Below, piece after piece: positions 25,001-36,860 of a stretch of 64,000 nucleotides of DNA. Origin of the DNA: Aedes albopictus (Eukaryota > Arthropoda > Insecta > Diptera > Culicidae); contig NC_085137.1 of the NCBI RefSeq assembly GCF_035046485.1, positions 502,778,536 through 502,842,535 on the forward strand. Direction: 5' to 3'. The first letter of the stretch is position 1. Each line of letters opens with the position of its first letter. Made by a program: the position numbers and the translations under genes. The notes under the pieces were generated by a model. It did no database searches. It was given only the letters and a program-made list of their open reading frames with translations, and had not been told where the DNA came from.

Positions 25001-26530
25001 AGCTTCTGATACGCTTATGAAAGAGCTTCCTAGTAGCTTCTGAAAATGGTTTCTATAAGTATTTAAAAAGCATCCAATTAATTTATTAAGAATCATTCAA
25101 GAAACTTCTGAACTTGCGTAGCAAGAGTTTTTGAATAAACTACCCAGTAGCTTTTTAAATAGCTTTCAAGTAGGTCGTGATAGAGCTTTCCAGAAGCTAC
25201 TGACAGAGCTTCTCAAAAGTTGATGGTATTTACAGCTTCCCCGAAGTTTTAAAAAGAGTTTCGTAGATGCAACTAAAAGCTCAGCACAGAGTTTCCAAAT
25301 TTCAACAAATATCCTCTAGGAAGCTTCTTAAGGAGCCTCCCAGAGGCTCATAATTTCTTTAAGCAACATTCCATTCCTAAAAGAGCTTCGCCATGGTTCT
25401 TGAAAGAGCTTCTAAGAAGCTTCTAAAAGAGAATCTCAGAAACTACTGAAAGAGCGTTTCAAAACCTCCTGAAAGAACCTCTAAGAAGTTTCTAAAAGAG
25501 CTTCCCAGCAGCTTCTAGAAAAGCTTCAAGCAGTTTCTGAAAGAATTTCTCAGAAATTTATGAAGTAGCTTTCAAGAAACTTTTAAAATAACCAAAAGCT
25601 TCTGCATACGCAATCCAGAAACTTCTGAAGGTGCATCCCAGAAGCTGCTAAAAGATCTTCCCAGAAGCGTCTAAATGATATTCTTAGAAGCTTCTAAAAG
25701 ATCTTCTTAGGAGCTTCTAAAAGTGCTCGCAGGAAGCTCCTCATAGTGTATCACAGAAGCTAGTAATAGAACTCCTCAGAAGCTGCTGGTATAGCTTCCC
25801 AGAGCCGAGATTTCTGAAAAAGCTTCCTGTAAAAGCATCCTTAAATCTCTTGAAACGTCTTTCATAAGAGATTTTCATATTTCATGAAAATCCTTTTAGA
25901 AGCTCTAAAGGAGCTTCCAAAAACACAGCTTTCCATAATTTCGTAAAACACCATTCCAGAATTTCCTAAAAGTGCTGCGCCGAGATTTTTAAAAGAGCCA
26001 TTAGGAGGCTTCTATAAGAGCTTCAAAAAGCTTCCCAGCTTACAAAAGAACTTCCCAGAAAATTATGAATCAGTTTTAAACAAAACTTTATGAAGAGCTT
26101 CCCAAAAGCCTCTAAATAAGCAACTAAGGAACTTCCCAAAAGCTATCAACAGAGCTTCCCAGAATCTCCCAGAGATTTCAGAAAGGATTTTCTGAAGTTT
26201 CTGAAAGAGCTCCACAGAAGCTACAGACAAAGCAACCTAAAATCTCCTGAAATATCCTCCCAGAGGCATTTGAAAGAGTTTGCCCAAAGTTTCAAAAAGA
26301 CTATATTAAAAGCTTCTAGAAGATCTTCACAGAGCTTCGCAAAAGTTCCTGAGCTTGCTAGAGGTTTCTAAACGAGCTTCCCAGCAGCCTCTGGAAAAGC
26401 ATCCCAGAAGCTTCGCTGAATTTCTAAAACAAACTTCTCATTAGTTTTTAAAAAACTTCAATGAGGCTTTTAAAAGAGCTTCCTTAAAGCTTCTGAAAGC
26501 ATTTCAGCATTTCACATAAATTTCTGAAAG
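22010..26530. repeat. Degenerate AGCTTC-rich array, about 23-bp units
   Basis: About 4.5 kb of imperfect units close to AGCTTCTGAAAGAGCTTCCC-AGA; one SINE interrupts it. GAAGCTTC palindromes recur in most units. ORFs such as 23048..23353 (-) are array translations. Sharp edge at about 26530. Confidence 0.85.
22650..23060 (-). mobile_element. tRNA-derived SINE in the AGCTTC array
   Basis: Head on the right in - orientation: GGGGCCCGTAGCGTAGTGG with A box, then a B box GAGTTCGATCCC. It ends in a T tract (A tail) near 22650. Flanks CAGAAA..GGA are similar, suggesting a worn target duplication. Differs from the Feilai-like copies. Confidence 0.7.
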
Positions 26531-26798
26531 AGCCCGAATGGTCGTAAATGAAAGCCTGGAATATACAGAGCAGGATGGTCTGTTGACCATCTCAAAGGTA
26601 ATCTGGCGAGTGTAGATTAACAGTACCTAGCTATGAATCGAGTCATGTGGCGAGAAACTTCAAAACTTCAACACCAAAACTATAAAAAAGTCCTCTGGCA
26701 GTCATTATAGAGATGCTGGTTATAGAATTGTATATTTGTATTGAGTATTTAGTATTGAATCATGAATTAATAAAAAGAATCCTTTTAAAATCAAGCAA

Positions 26799-27145
26799 TG
26801 CACGCTATGTCCAAAGTGAAGTATTATGAAAAATGAATGTACCTCAAATGTTTTTCCGTAGAATCGTAGGTTTGGACCTATACTTTCAGAATCAGTGTTG
26901 ATAAAACTATTTCATCTTGGGTTTTTTGATATTTTTGTTTTTTTTCCCTATTTTCCCATACAAATGTCGAAAAAAGTCATTTTAAGGTTAATTTCATCCA
27001 TATAAAAATGTATGGGAAAAAACCCAAGATGGATGATTTTAAATCGCACATATTCTGAATCTAGAGGTCCAAAAATAAGGTTTTAGTGGAAAAAATTTGA
27101 GGTACATTCACTTTTCATAATACTTCCCTTTGGACATAGTGTGCA
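26799..27145. mobile_element. Foldback element with TGCAC ends (347 bp)
   Basis: Inverted arms of about 150 bases beginning TGCACGCTATGTCCAAAGTG and TGCACACTATGTCCAAAGGG. The centre holds CCCAAGATG/CATCTTGGG. Target duplication not identified. Confidence 0.65.
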
Positions 27146-27447
27146 ATGTAAAAGAAAAAAAGTATTTACGATTTCCCCAAAAATACCCATTTTTCTGGAA
27201 ACTGTTTTTTTTTTCACTCGTATGTCAGGAATCGATCCCGTTTCTCTGAAAATTTCAACAATTGTTTAATTTATTATATTTCGTCAAGATTTTCCACCTA
27301 AATTAATTTCAGTGTCTCCCAAAATTATTAGAAAAATACAGAGTTATAGACCATTTTTACAATTGTTGACCCACTGTGCCACCCCGCCTCTCTCTTCTCC
27401 GCCTCACAGAGAAAGAACCCTCATCAATCGCCGCGCTCTTCACTCAC

Positions 27448-27631
27448 CTTCTTGCTCGCTGAAAATGTTCCGTATCTTGGGACCGGATCCGGCCGACTGC
27501 GGTGTCGTGACGGCCGTTGTCGCCGACGACGACGAGGACCAATCGCCTTCCATTGCCTTCGAGGCGCTGCGCTTGAACTGCTCCAGAAAGTTATCGATTT
27601 GCACCTCGATGGAGTTGGGCGTGCTGGCCAT
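27448..27631 (-). CDS. First coding exon of an unrecognised host gene (partial)
   Basis: Starts with ATG in the context GGATATGG and runs 61 codons plus one base to a strong GTGAGT donor, so the exon ends in phase 1. The peptide begins MASTPNSIEVQ, has a helical stretch (NFLEQFKRSASKAM) and then a Ser/Thr/Ala-rich low-complexity stretch. Codons are strongly GC-biased (CAG, CTG, ACG, TCG), as in mosquito host genes and unlike the neighbouring repeats. Upstream on the same strand is a CpG-rich tract. I do not recognise the family. No downstream exon is visible at lower coordinates, where the next 5 kb is degenerate repeat; the remaining exons lie beyond large introns or outside the window. Confidence 0.6.
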
Positions 27632-28970
27632 ATCCTTCCTTCCCTAGTCTGATGGTGTCACGGACTGCAACTCCTTTACACACCCACCCACCTCTAACAC
27701 TTCGCAGCCACTAGCCTTGCTCAATGCTCACGTGTGCGTACGCGCACTCCCCCTTTTGCGTATCGGCCTACTGCAATTGTAATATTTTCGCTTTCTTTGC
27801 TTTGCACCACCTTTCGCCGCCTGATTCGCCACCTGCTTTTGATTGCTTTGTGCACTTCCTCACCTGTTTCACTTCCTCGCCTCCCTCGGCAATTCTTCAC
27901 CCTCTGATACACCTTTTTATGCACTTCCTTTTAATATTACTCCACACCGTTTCTTCTTCCTCTGTTGAAGCTCACTCTCATTTGCCGCAACACATACGAT
28001 TATATCTGCTTATTTTTCCATTTTCTTCCCGCATTCGGCCGATTAAAATCGCATTCAGGTGGATCGCCTCGCTTTTCCTTCTCCTCTCTACCGTATTCTT
28101 TGTTGTTACCTTGCGGTGGATTGTAAAAACCCACAACAAAGCCACCACAATTGCATTATCGACGAGCAGAGCACACTCTTTAAATAGCCACTGGGCTCCC
28201 CCTTGATCAGCACAGCACAGCACAATCCAATTTTGCTTCAGTGTTTATCTTCCAATCGAGAGCTACCACAATCTACAACACCTCTTTGTGTGGGATACTA
28301 CGGGAATGCTCGGAATCTGAACGATCCATTCATCCGATTCGATTCGACCCACCCTCGCCAATCAATCAATCACGAAAACTCATCGATCGCAGTAATCGGC
28401 AGCGCTTTGCTGAATAATATATCTCATATACAGCGCGGAACGCCTTCTTTGATCCTCATCACTCTCGTTTTCTTCCACAAATATGTAAACACTTTTTTCG
28501 CACTTCTCTATTTATGACGACGCGTTCGCGAATACCCGCGCGTTCGAGCACCGCGTCTTTTAAAAACGAAACAATTTCTCGATTACGGAAAAATTGCAAA
28601 AATTTGACTGCCCCGAAAGTTAGAGGGTGGTGTGGATAGAAAAAGAAAAAAATATGTTTGGAACTTCGTCCAGAACGACTCCCCGACGAAGCGCGCACCA
28701 AACTAGAGGAGGTTTTTTTCTCGACTAGCAAGCTGTGCTAGTCTGGTGCTAGTCAGTCATTCTATCACTCGCTCGCAAGCGATACGCGTATGGAATGGAC
28801 GTATCGCGACGTCGCTGCGTTGTGAGAGAGCAAGGTTCTCATGGTGCACCATCGATGCACTGAGAGAGAAAGACGCCTGATGAGCGTTGCACGAGGAAGT
28901 GTTTGTGAGCGTGAACAATGCAGCACCGGTCTCGCGAACTCGCGTGGTGGAACCGCGTGCGCTTTATTGT
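27632..28970 (-). promoter_or_regulatory. CpG-rich 5' UTR and promoter candidate region
   Basis: This stretch is unlike the flanks: rich in CG dinucleotides (for example around 28516..28552 and 28771..28815), with no repeat elements. It lies upstream of the first coding exon at 27448..27631. On the - strand a TATTTAAA at 28179..28186 could be a TATA box placing a start near 28150. Long ORFs here on both strands look like chance products of this composition. Confidence 0.4.
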
Positions 28971-29133
28971 TGATGGGGGTGTATCGGAATGAGTAAATGA
29001 TCTAGCAGCCAGAGGTGCTCTCTGTCACTATCAATGCAATGGGAAGTAAACTGCTGATTTTGATAGGCCGACTGCGATCCAGGAATCCTAGATCCAAGTC
29101 AGCATGCGTTCTGATGTGGAGTCGCAGTTACTT

Positions 29134-29216
29134 TTTTTTACATGAGAACTGGACTTACTTTGATGGTGTATGGAATCCATACACCATCAAAGTAAGTCCA
29201 GTTCTCATGTAAAAAA
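29134..29216. repeat. Perfect palindrome, 41-bp arms, 1-base centre
   Basis: Arms TTTTTTACATGAGAACTGGA.. and exact inverse meet around a single A at 29175. No mismatch in 41 pairs. No flanking duplication. Confidence 0.9.
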
Positions 29217-29721
29217 TCTGATAGCCCATCCTTAAAATTAGTTCAAAAATCTAAATTAAGACTTATCAGAATATTATTTTAGAATGTAGTACAAAATACA
29301 AGTATTGCATGTTAGTCATTAGAAAGGTTTAGTTTCGACTAAAACCACTAAACATTAGATCAGTTACAATAATTGGTCGGCATTTGATCAGAATGGACTA
29401 CGCGATTTTTGGATGGGTAAAGGTAAGCGAAGGAATTCGAAAATTCTTAACTTTTTGTCATTATTTTGATGCAGATGTTTCGTTACATAAAGTAACTGCA
29501 GTATTTCAGATAAAAACGCACTGCATTTGTCAACCCAAGATCTTGCAGGACATTTTCCCAAAATCGTTGAGAAACAGATGGTCCGGTCTGACTTAACGCC
29601 GACCAATTGTGATCTAGAGTACGAGTCAAGTCGTTGTCTGTTATTCTTGTATTGATACTGATATTGGCCTGCAGTGACGGTAGAGCGTGTAGCAATATCA
29701 GTAGTCAACTCACAAGACTTA

Positions 29722-30642
29722 CAGGGGGTGGCCAAAATGTTTGGGATAGGCAACTTTTTTTCTCTCACAAAAAGTTCAACATGGTGTAACTTTTCATAGA
29801 GCGCATCGAATATTCTCAAATTTTGACTGTTTATTAACCTATTATATATGCATCAGTGGTACAATTTTGAGCTCCGTTGGATAATCTTTCGCGAAGTTAT
29901 AACTGATCTGGTAAAACACTATTTTTATGACTATCAATTTATGAACTGTCATATCTCGGAGACCAGTGAACCGAATTGAATGAAATTTTGAGCGATTATC
30001 AACAATATAATAATGCTTGAAAATTCATCAGAACATAGACACTTTTTAAACGTTGAAAAAAGTTATGATGGTTTGACATTTTCACCCATTTTGAGGAAAA
30101 TGAGTGAAATTTACTATACTGCACAAAAATTACTAAATATATTCTTCCTTTAATCCAAATAGGCTCTAATCTATCTTTTTATAGATATCATATGAACAGA
30201 AGTAGAAAATCTTTGGATTTCAAAAACAAAATTTTATGACATTGATGTAAAAAAAATGCATTTTTTCGAAAAAGTTCCAAAAAGTGTCAATCTATCATAA
30301 CTTTTCTCAACGTTTAAAAAGTACCCATGTTTTAAATTATTTTCAAGCATCAATATATTGTGGATAAAAGTTCAAAATTTTATTCAATTCGGTTCACTGG
30401 TCTCCGAGATATGACAGCTCAAAAATTAGTAGCCTTAAAAATAGTGTTTTACAAGAACGGTTATAGCTTCGCGAAAGATTAGCCAATCGAGCTCAAATTT
30501 GTACCAATGATGCACATATAATAGGTTGACAAACAGTCAAAATTTGAGAATATTTGATGCACTCTATGAAAAGTTACAGCATGTCGAACTTTTTTGTGAG
30601 AGAACAAAAGTTGCCTATCCCAAACATTTTGGCTTTCCCCTG
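29722..30642. mobile_element. Foldback DNA element, family B, copy 2 (921 bp)
   Basis: Ends CAGGGGGTGGCCAAAATG and CATTTTGGCTTTCCCCTG (inverted), each next to TA (29720-29721, 30643-30644). Same structure as 1287..2203. ORFs here, including the 143-codon 29388..29819 (-), are by-products. Confidence 0.8.
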
Positions 30643-30644
30643 TA

Positions 30645-31907
30645 TATTACGCTGAGAGAGAGGAGACAGCTGGCATCGATTGCGTGCTACTTAATGTCAA
30701 GGAGGACCTGTCACAAACTGTCACCGCGAACCAAGCTGAAAATCGCACATTGATGGTGTGGAGTGGCCAAATATCCAAAAGATCTTATTAAAACTTTGCG
30801 CCGTTTGTTGTATTTAAAAACGTTAAAATATTAATGTTCAGTTTTCCACGACCAGCGCAACGAATCCACTCATTTTCCATGCTTCGTCGCAACGTACTCA
30901 ATATGCAAATCATTTTGGACCAATAACATATTTTCAAACCATTGTGCGGAGCACAAAGTTGTAAAAAGAAGTAAGAAGAAGACATGTAAACATCGTGGCT
31001 GTCAGTGAGCTGTCTCCTCTCTCTCTCTCAGATATCACGTAGCTCTGTCTTGCAGGGACTCAAGCTGAAATATGCATGTGCGATGCAAACATATTGTTAG
31101 TGTACTCACCAGAGTTGCGCAGTTTCAGGATGGTTAATATCTTGGAAGAAGAAACCGACACAAAAATGTGAGTGTCAAGGCTAAAGACACTGTATGCTAA
31201 AGACACGAAATCTGATGATTGTTGCTGTTGATGATGATTGTCGCATCATGACGATGATGCTGTCGAGCAATGCTTTCAAAGCGCGTTTGACAGGTCTCCT
31301 GCTCAGGGATGGCAAAAATACTTTTTTCTCTTTTCCGTTCATCGATACCGCCAGTAAAATAAAAACAAAACAACGGCAGCACCAATACCATCAGACGCCG
31401 CACCGACGGCAGTCAAGCAGACGATTGATGGTTTTTGCTTCCCCACGAAAATATTTATGAGCAGTCATGCTGAGGCGAGTGATTGCGAAAAATGTCAAAT
31501 ATTTTCAACTGCTAATAACTCACTTGTTTTAATAAATAATTGAAATCGATTTGCACAAATAGCTGGAGCACACTCCCAGCTTTGTGATGCTTGTAAAGAA
31601 GTTTGTCTAGAAGCGGTTTGAAATGCAGAAAAATGCGAAAATGGGAGCGACAGAAATGTCTGTCGTCGTTGTGCTCGAGTACTGGCGCTCTCGCACTTGA
31701 AAACCGTTTCGAGGAAGAAGGCTGCAGGAAAAAAAATGTTATGACATTTATTTTTCGAACAGTTTGAGTTTGGCTGGGCTGTAATGTTCGTGTGGAAAAA
31801 TGTCAAATGTACAGCCGGTAACCGTTTTTTCCAGTACATTTCTCATCCCTGCCTGCTCGATTGGAATGACATTGACAGCAAATTTGGAATTCCAATTGGA
31901 ACATTTC
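30645..31907. other. Stretch without recognised gene
   Basis: Unique-looking sequence with short ORFs on both strands (31194..31460, 31495..31839); none shows family features. Confidence 0.4.
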
Positions 31908-31915
31908 GTGTCTTT

Positions 31916-32085
31916 GCATATGGACTTATCCACCGATGAACCAAATTCATCGCGGTCCGAGAATTTTGACACTAGAGCGGGGCCGTTCCAATCAGAATTT
32001 AACGATTCTGATTGGGAATGGCCCCGCTCTAGTGTCAAAATTCTCGGTCCGCGATGAATTCGGTTCATCGGTGGATAAGTCCATA
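31916..32085. mobile_element. Foldback element (170 bp) with 8-bp direct repeats
   Basis: Arms of about 78 bases from TATGGACTTATCCACCGATG inward to a GGGGCC core, with one indel and a mismatch. GTGTCTTT lies on both sides (31908..31915 and 32086..32093), consistent with a hAT-type 8-bp target duplication, though three extra bases at the left end are unpaired. Confidence 0.7.
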
Positions 32086-32676
32086 GTGTCTTTAGACAAA
32101 GCCAAAATTTCGCTGTCATGAGCTGTCAACGCGAGCCTAAATTCAAAACAACGCGTTGCAACGGATTAAAGTGAAAAGAGATCGTAACTGTAATTACAGA
32201 GAAAAAATGCAAGTTCAATTCAGTTTTCTTCACTGTGAGGCACAACAATTTGCATGCTGAGCAATAAAATGCAGTCAAGCACGTTTCTTTCGAAGTGTTG
32301 AACAAAAATTAAAAATGAATCTTAGTGAAACATTCACACGACTTCAGCCTATATTCAAGGTTTGTCCGAAAAAGCGAAAGTAACACCCCAAACGAAAACT
32401 AACGATATGTATGACAGCTGTCTTGATTGTTGTTGACAGACTGCAATTTTCTTGAAGTTCGATGAAGTTCTGTATTTCGTGTGCAGTATCTGGAAACCCA
32501 GGTTAATATTAAACGACACTCGCTCAAATCATCACTTCAAAAAGGCATTCAATAAAAACTGAATCTAAGCATGCCAAAGCAACCCTAGCTAATCCTCGTT
32601 CAAAGGAGAATCAATCACATCCAACAGCAACCACACGATGAAACACACAGCTTTGATTGCATGAATTTTTGTATTA

Positions 32677-33596
32677 GGGGAACTGGGGGTAAGACGCCCA
32701 CGTTAAGGAAGAGTCCAATTTTAATCACGAAACACTTTATAATACACATTTTTTTGGCACTAACATGAAGCACCAACATGTTTCCGTCCAAATGGAAGAA
32801 ACCATAAACCAGTTTTATGTTTTACTACTGAAAAATTCAAATTTGAAAAAAAGTTTGATTTTCAGAATTTTAGTTTTAATGCGGGGTAAAACGCGCCACT
32901 AGCCACAGCTAACGCCAGGATGTTAAATTGTGTACATATACTTGCGCGCCTGGTTCATTGTCAACTGTTATTGTTCGTGAAGGGTATACAGTCATTACAT
33001 AATTATGGATCACCTGTAATTATGGGTCAATTCCATGTAAACGTCATAGTGAGCTGTTTTATCATTAATTACTACAAAATGACGCATGGCTGTGTGATTA
33101 GTGAACTTATTAATAGTAAAATTGTGCTGTTGCTTGGTTCCAACTTGTGTTCTACATAATTTGTGCCAGAATTTGGATCTAAATGGCTATTTTAATGTAA
33201 ATAACTAAGGGTGGGCATTTTACCCCACACATACCTCAGAAGTTTGAACCCTTGTAAAAAAGTTGTAAGGGTCAAATTTGATACTTTTTCCGCTTGGTAC
33301 ACAAACAATGGGAGTGTGCAAAACAGTTTGTGGGGATAGCGAGAAAAAAATTCTTTTAAATAATGTAAAAAAGTGCAAACATTTGACAGGCTAAAATTAC
33401 ATCAAAAGTAACCAAAATCTTTTTTCGAAGTTTTTGTACAATTTTTTTAGTAAAAATATGTAAACTCAAATGTAAAATTGTATTTTTATTTTTATTTTAG
33501 CGATTGCAATTGAAAAAAGTACTGAAAATAACGTGGTTTGCCTAAAACAAGGGTGGCGCAACTTGCCCCCTATGGGCGTTATGGCCGCAGTTCCCC
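32677..33596. mobile_element. TA-flanked element with GGGGAACTG ends (920 bp)
   Basis: Left end GGGGAACTGGGGGTAAGACG, right end CGCAGTTCCCC, each next to TA (32675-32676, 33597-33598). Inner motifs GGGGTAAAACGCGCC and GGGCATTTTACCCC repeat the terminal theme in inverted orientation. No coding capacity. Confidence 0.75.
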
Positions 33597-33839
33597 TACG
33601 CCTTACATTCATATTCAAATGGCGTGCTATGTTTGTGTTTGTTGCGCCATACAATGCAACGCAACCAATTGCCCTTCATCCAGGCCCTACTGGACAGTGA
33701 CAGTGATCTGTCAGTGAGTGACATAACTTAACTTCTGTCGGAAAGACTGGCAACGTGCGTTCGGCTGCAAAGGAGGTTTCTAAAGAAAAAGCGTGGTGGG
33801 AATTCGCATCGTATCAATTTTCAACGTAATTTTGTAATA

Positions 33840-35363
33840 AATTCATGAATTTGTAACACGACTTCTGCAGAATTTCATCCAACAAATGCTTTAGAAGTTT
33901 CTACCAGAGTTTTTCACAGATTCGTTCGCGGATTTTTCCAAAAACTCCTCCCAAGATTTCTCCTGACATTGTAATGGGATATTTTTCCAGAAATATCTTC
34001 GAGAACACTTTTTACGAATTCCTGCAAAAGTTACTCGAGTTTCCTATAACTTCGAGAATTTCATTTTTTTTTAACGAGAAATCTCTCTTATGACTTTTTC
34101 AGAATTTCATTCTACGACTACCCTGGAACTCTCCTGGAGAGAACATCTTTACCCTAGTAGCACACATGTCCTTCACAAGTTTAGGAAACTCTTATGTGAC
34201 TCAATTAGGTTATTCAGGACTTGCGTAGACTCATGTACAGAATATGTGCTACTAGGGTAGAAATTCATCTACGTTTGACTCAAGGAATTGCTCAAAAACT
34301 AGCTTCAAGAAATTATCTTTTTTATTTGCTCCGACATTCATTTAAAAGTTACTACAGACATTTCAGCTTCAGGATGACTTAATACATATTTATGAGCATT
34401 TCTTCAAAATATCTTTCAGACATTCTTCCAAGGATTTTTTCAGAAATCTTTTCGTGGGTTCTTCCACAGAAATCACATTATAGCTGACCAAATATTTGTC
34501 CAAGGATTTCTCTAAAAATATCTCTCCAGAAAGTTTTCCTAACAATTTCCTTCAGTATTTTCACAATAATTTCAATAGGACTACCCACATCAATCCATTA
34601 GGAACCGAACCTCTTAGCATTTCTTCATTGGAAGTTTATACGAGGATTCCACCTGAAACTCTAACGAAAACTCATTTAAAAGTTTCAGTGAAGAGTCCTT
34701 TGATTTTTTTCTGAAATTACTCCAAAGGTTGTTCTGAGGATTCCTACAAAAATACTTTCTCCAGCAGTTCTTTCGGGGATTTTTTTTTTTAATAAATTTC
34801 TCTGAAGTTCATACGAGGAATCATCTAAAAAATCCTCCTAAGATTCCACCAAAATGCCTCTGTGGCATTCTGCAGACCTTGTTTTCAAGGAATATTTTTA
34901 AGGACCCCTTTAGAAGCTGTTTTAATAATTTATATAAAAATCTCTTCTAGAAAATTCGTCGAGGAAAATATCAAAGAACGCTACAAGAAACCCGTAAGAA
35001 GTTCATCCGAGGATTTCTACACAAATTGTTCCGAAGAGCCCTTCCGAAGTTCTTCCAAGAATTCTATCTGAGTTTTTCCCGATGATTTTGCTAGAATTTT
35101 TTTCTGGGATTTCTCCAAAAATTCCTTCAATTACCCCTCCAGAATTTCCCCCAATTCTTGCAGAAGCTCTTTAGAAAATTCTTGATAAGTCCTCGGAAGA
35201 TTTCTCTAAATTCTTTGATGAACTTTTTTTTTCAGGATAAGGTCACGCAAAAATTGTCCGTTTTGAACACCCCTCCTTACGGCATACTTTTATATAGGAC
35301 CTCTGAATTTTTTGTATGGGTTATCACACTTCTCTGAATCCCTTCCCCCAGTTCCTCTTCAAA
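33840..35363. repeat. Segmental duplication, copy 1 (degenerate array plus unique end)
   Basis: Matches 40140..41603 in the same order: CTCCCAAGATTTCTCCTGACA near 33950, GAGGATTTCTACACAAATTGT near 35010, AGGTCACGCAAAAATTG near 35240 and TTATCACACTTCTCTGAATCC near 35322. Mostly C-rich GGAATTYCT-type array. Confidence 0.75.
34152..34257. mobile_element. TA-flanked mini-element, CCCTAGTAGCACA ends (106 bp)
   Basis: Ends CCCTAGTAGCACA and inverse, flanked by TA (34150-34151, 34258-34259). It is absent at the matching place (about 40430) in the second copy of the duplication. Confidence 0.8.
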
Positions 35364-35905
35364 ACGTTGTAAGTATTGGTTAGGTCAGTCGAGAGTACCT
35401 ACCACAGAGACACCCCGACTCAATGGCCTAAGGGTCGGCACGTTCACTTTACAGTTACTGGCGGGCAGATAATTGGGTTGTTTAGTGAACAAAATATTGC
35501 TATTTTCTATAGCCTAATCGATAAAGCTCATTTTTCTGAGTATAACGTGATTTTATTGAATTCCAATAGCTTTGTTTTGATGGTTAAATTAACAAAACAG
35601 TTTTAATTTTCGTGGATAGAATGACAGTTCTATCGATAAAATGACAGTTCGACCCGAACAAAAACAAATCCCTTGCAAACTTTAAATGCATTTTAAAATT
35701 AGTTCTCGCACTCCAAAAAATATGAAATTTTGGATTTCAGATAATTTTTGGGTGGAGAATCCGAGAACCCAATTCTCGCTTTAAAATGGAGGAAAACCAC
35801 AGCTCTATTCAATTTTACACCAGTATATTGTCAAACTACACTTTATTCTAGACTTTTCCTGGCACTTTCCTCTCCCACTTTCTTACTAGCTATCTGACCT
35901 GTTCT

Positions 35906-36094
35906 TTACATTGCGGGGCCCCTTTCTCCATCTGCTCCTTCGTAGTCTCCAACGGTGACTCGTGCGCTGGCGTGAGTCCTCGGCTCGCTCTCCACGGGTT
36001 TCGGGGGTGACTTATTGGGAATCTGTGCTTTCACTACTCGTCCGGGTTCTACCGATATTGTAACGGATCGGTCTTCGGCCTTTGTCGGAATTGC
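35906..36094 (-). other. Unassigned coding-like fragment
   Basis: In a locally GC-rich patch, a 62-codon open frame without ATG (stop TAA at 35906) has GC-rich codons and reads KPVESEPRTHASARVTVGDY near its end. The 5' side is closed by TGA at 36095. Downstream on the same strand are a purine-rich tract and an AATAAA at about 35847. It could be the 3' end of a host gene or of an LTR element. I cannot assign it. Confidence 0.3.
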
Positions 36095-36264
36095 TCACGG
36101 ACTCACGGGCGTCGTAGTGCCCTGTACGGGGTTTTAAACCAAAAACGGCGGGGTTCTGGGATGAGGGGGAAGGCATTACAATCAAGCCTATATTGGTGGT
36201 TCTAATAGTTTCCTGATATCCACTTCACCAAACTTCTTTCCACTTGCACTTTCTTAGGTAACAT

Positions 36265-36368
36265 TTTTTAGTCTAAAAGACTGGAAGAGGTTCTTAAAAC
36301 CATCATAAAACCAAAATAATAGGTATAAGGTTTTATGACGGTTCTCAAAACATCTTCAAGACTAATTA
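36265..36368. repeat. Small foldback near 36.3 kb
   Basis: Arms TTAGTCTAAAAGACTGGAAG..ACCATCATAAAACC and the imperfect inverse. Target duplication not clear. Confidence 0.45.
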
Positions 36369-36459
36369 GGCAATATACACACTAAGATCAGCTCGGTATT
36401 TTTCCCATCTTTTTACTGAGTTCTCAACAGCAGCAGCAGATAAGTCTAAAATACTTCCA

Positions 36460-36860
36460 CAGATTTTTTAAATAATTCTTTCAAGGGCTTCTGCTGAAAT
36501 CCATCCTAGGATTCATTAAAAAAATATTTCACAAATTCCTGAAAAAAAACTCCCACGGATTCATAAAGAAATTCTTTCAGTGACTCCTTTGGTAACTTTT
36601 CGTAGATTTACTTCAAAAAATTACCAGAAAATCCCAAAGATATTCAGGCAGATTTTTTTGCACAAAATCTTCTAGGGATCCCATTGGACTTTAGAATGTA
36701 CTCCAGAAAATTCTCCAAGAACTCCTTAAGAAAGTTTTGCACGGATAGCTTTTTGAAAACACTTCAAGAATTCTTTTCGAAAAATCTTGCATAGATTATT
36801 CCAGAAATTCATCTACGAATTTCTTTGATATTTCCGATTCCCCCAAAAAGTTTTCAAAGC
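36460..36860. repeat. Degenerate GGAATTYCT-type array (C-rich orientation)
   Basis: Imperfect units of the same kind as 2230..4790. No gene. 36870..37487 holds nothing recognised. Confidence 0.7.

Noticed and set aside
27724..28206. 160-codon + strand ORF
   Set aside because: Lies in a C/T-rich CpG tract antisense to the presumed 5' UTR; hydrophobic residues follow from TTC/CTC-rich composition.
29388..29819. 143-codon - strand ORF
   Set aside because: Runs from the left arm of a family B foldback element into unique flank; no transposase motifs.
31748..32119. ORFs with the same peptide (IHRGPRILTLERG) on both strands
   Set aside because: Explained by the inverted arms of the foldback element at 31916..32085.
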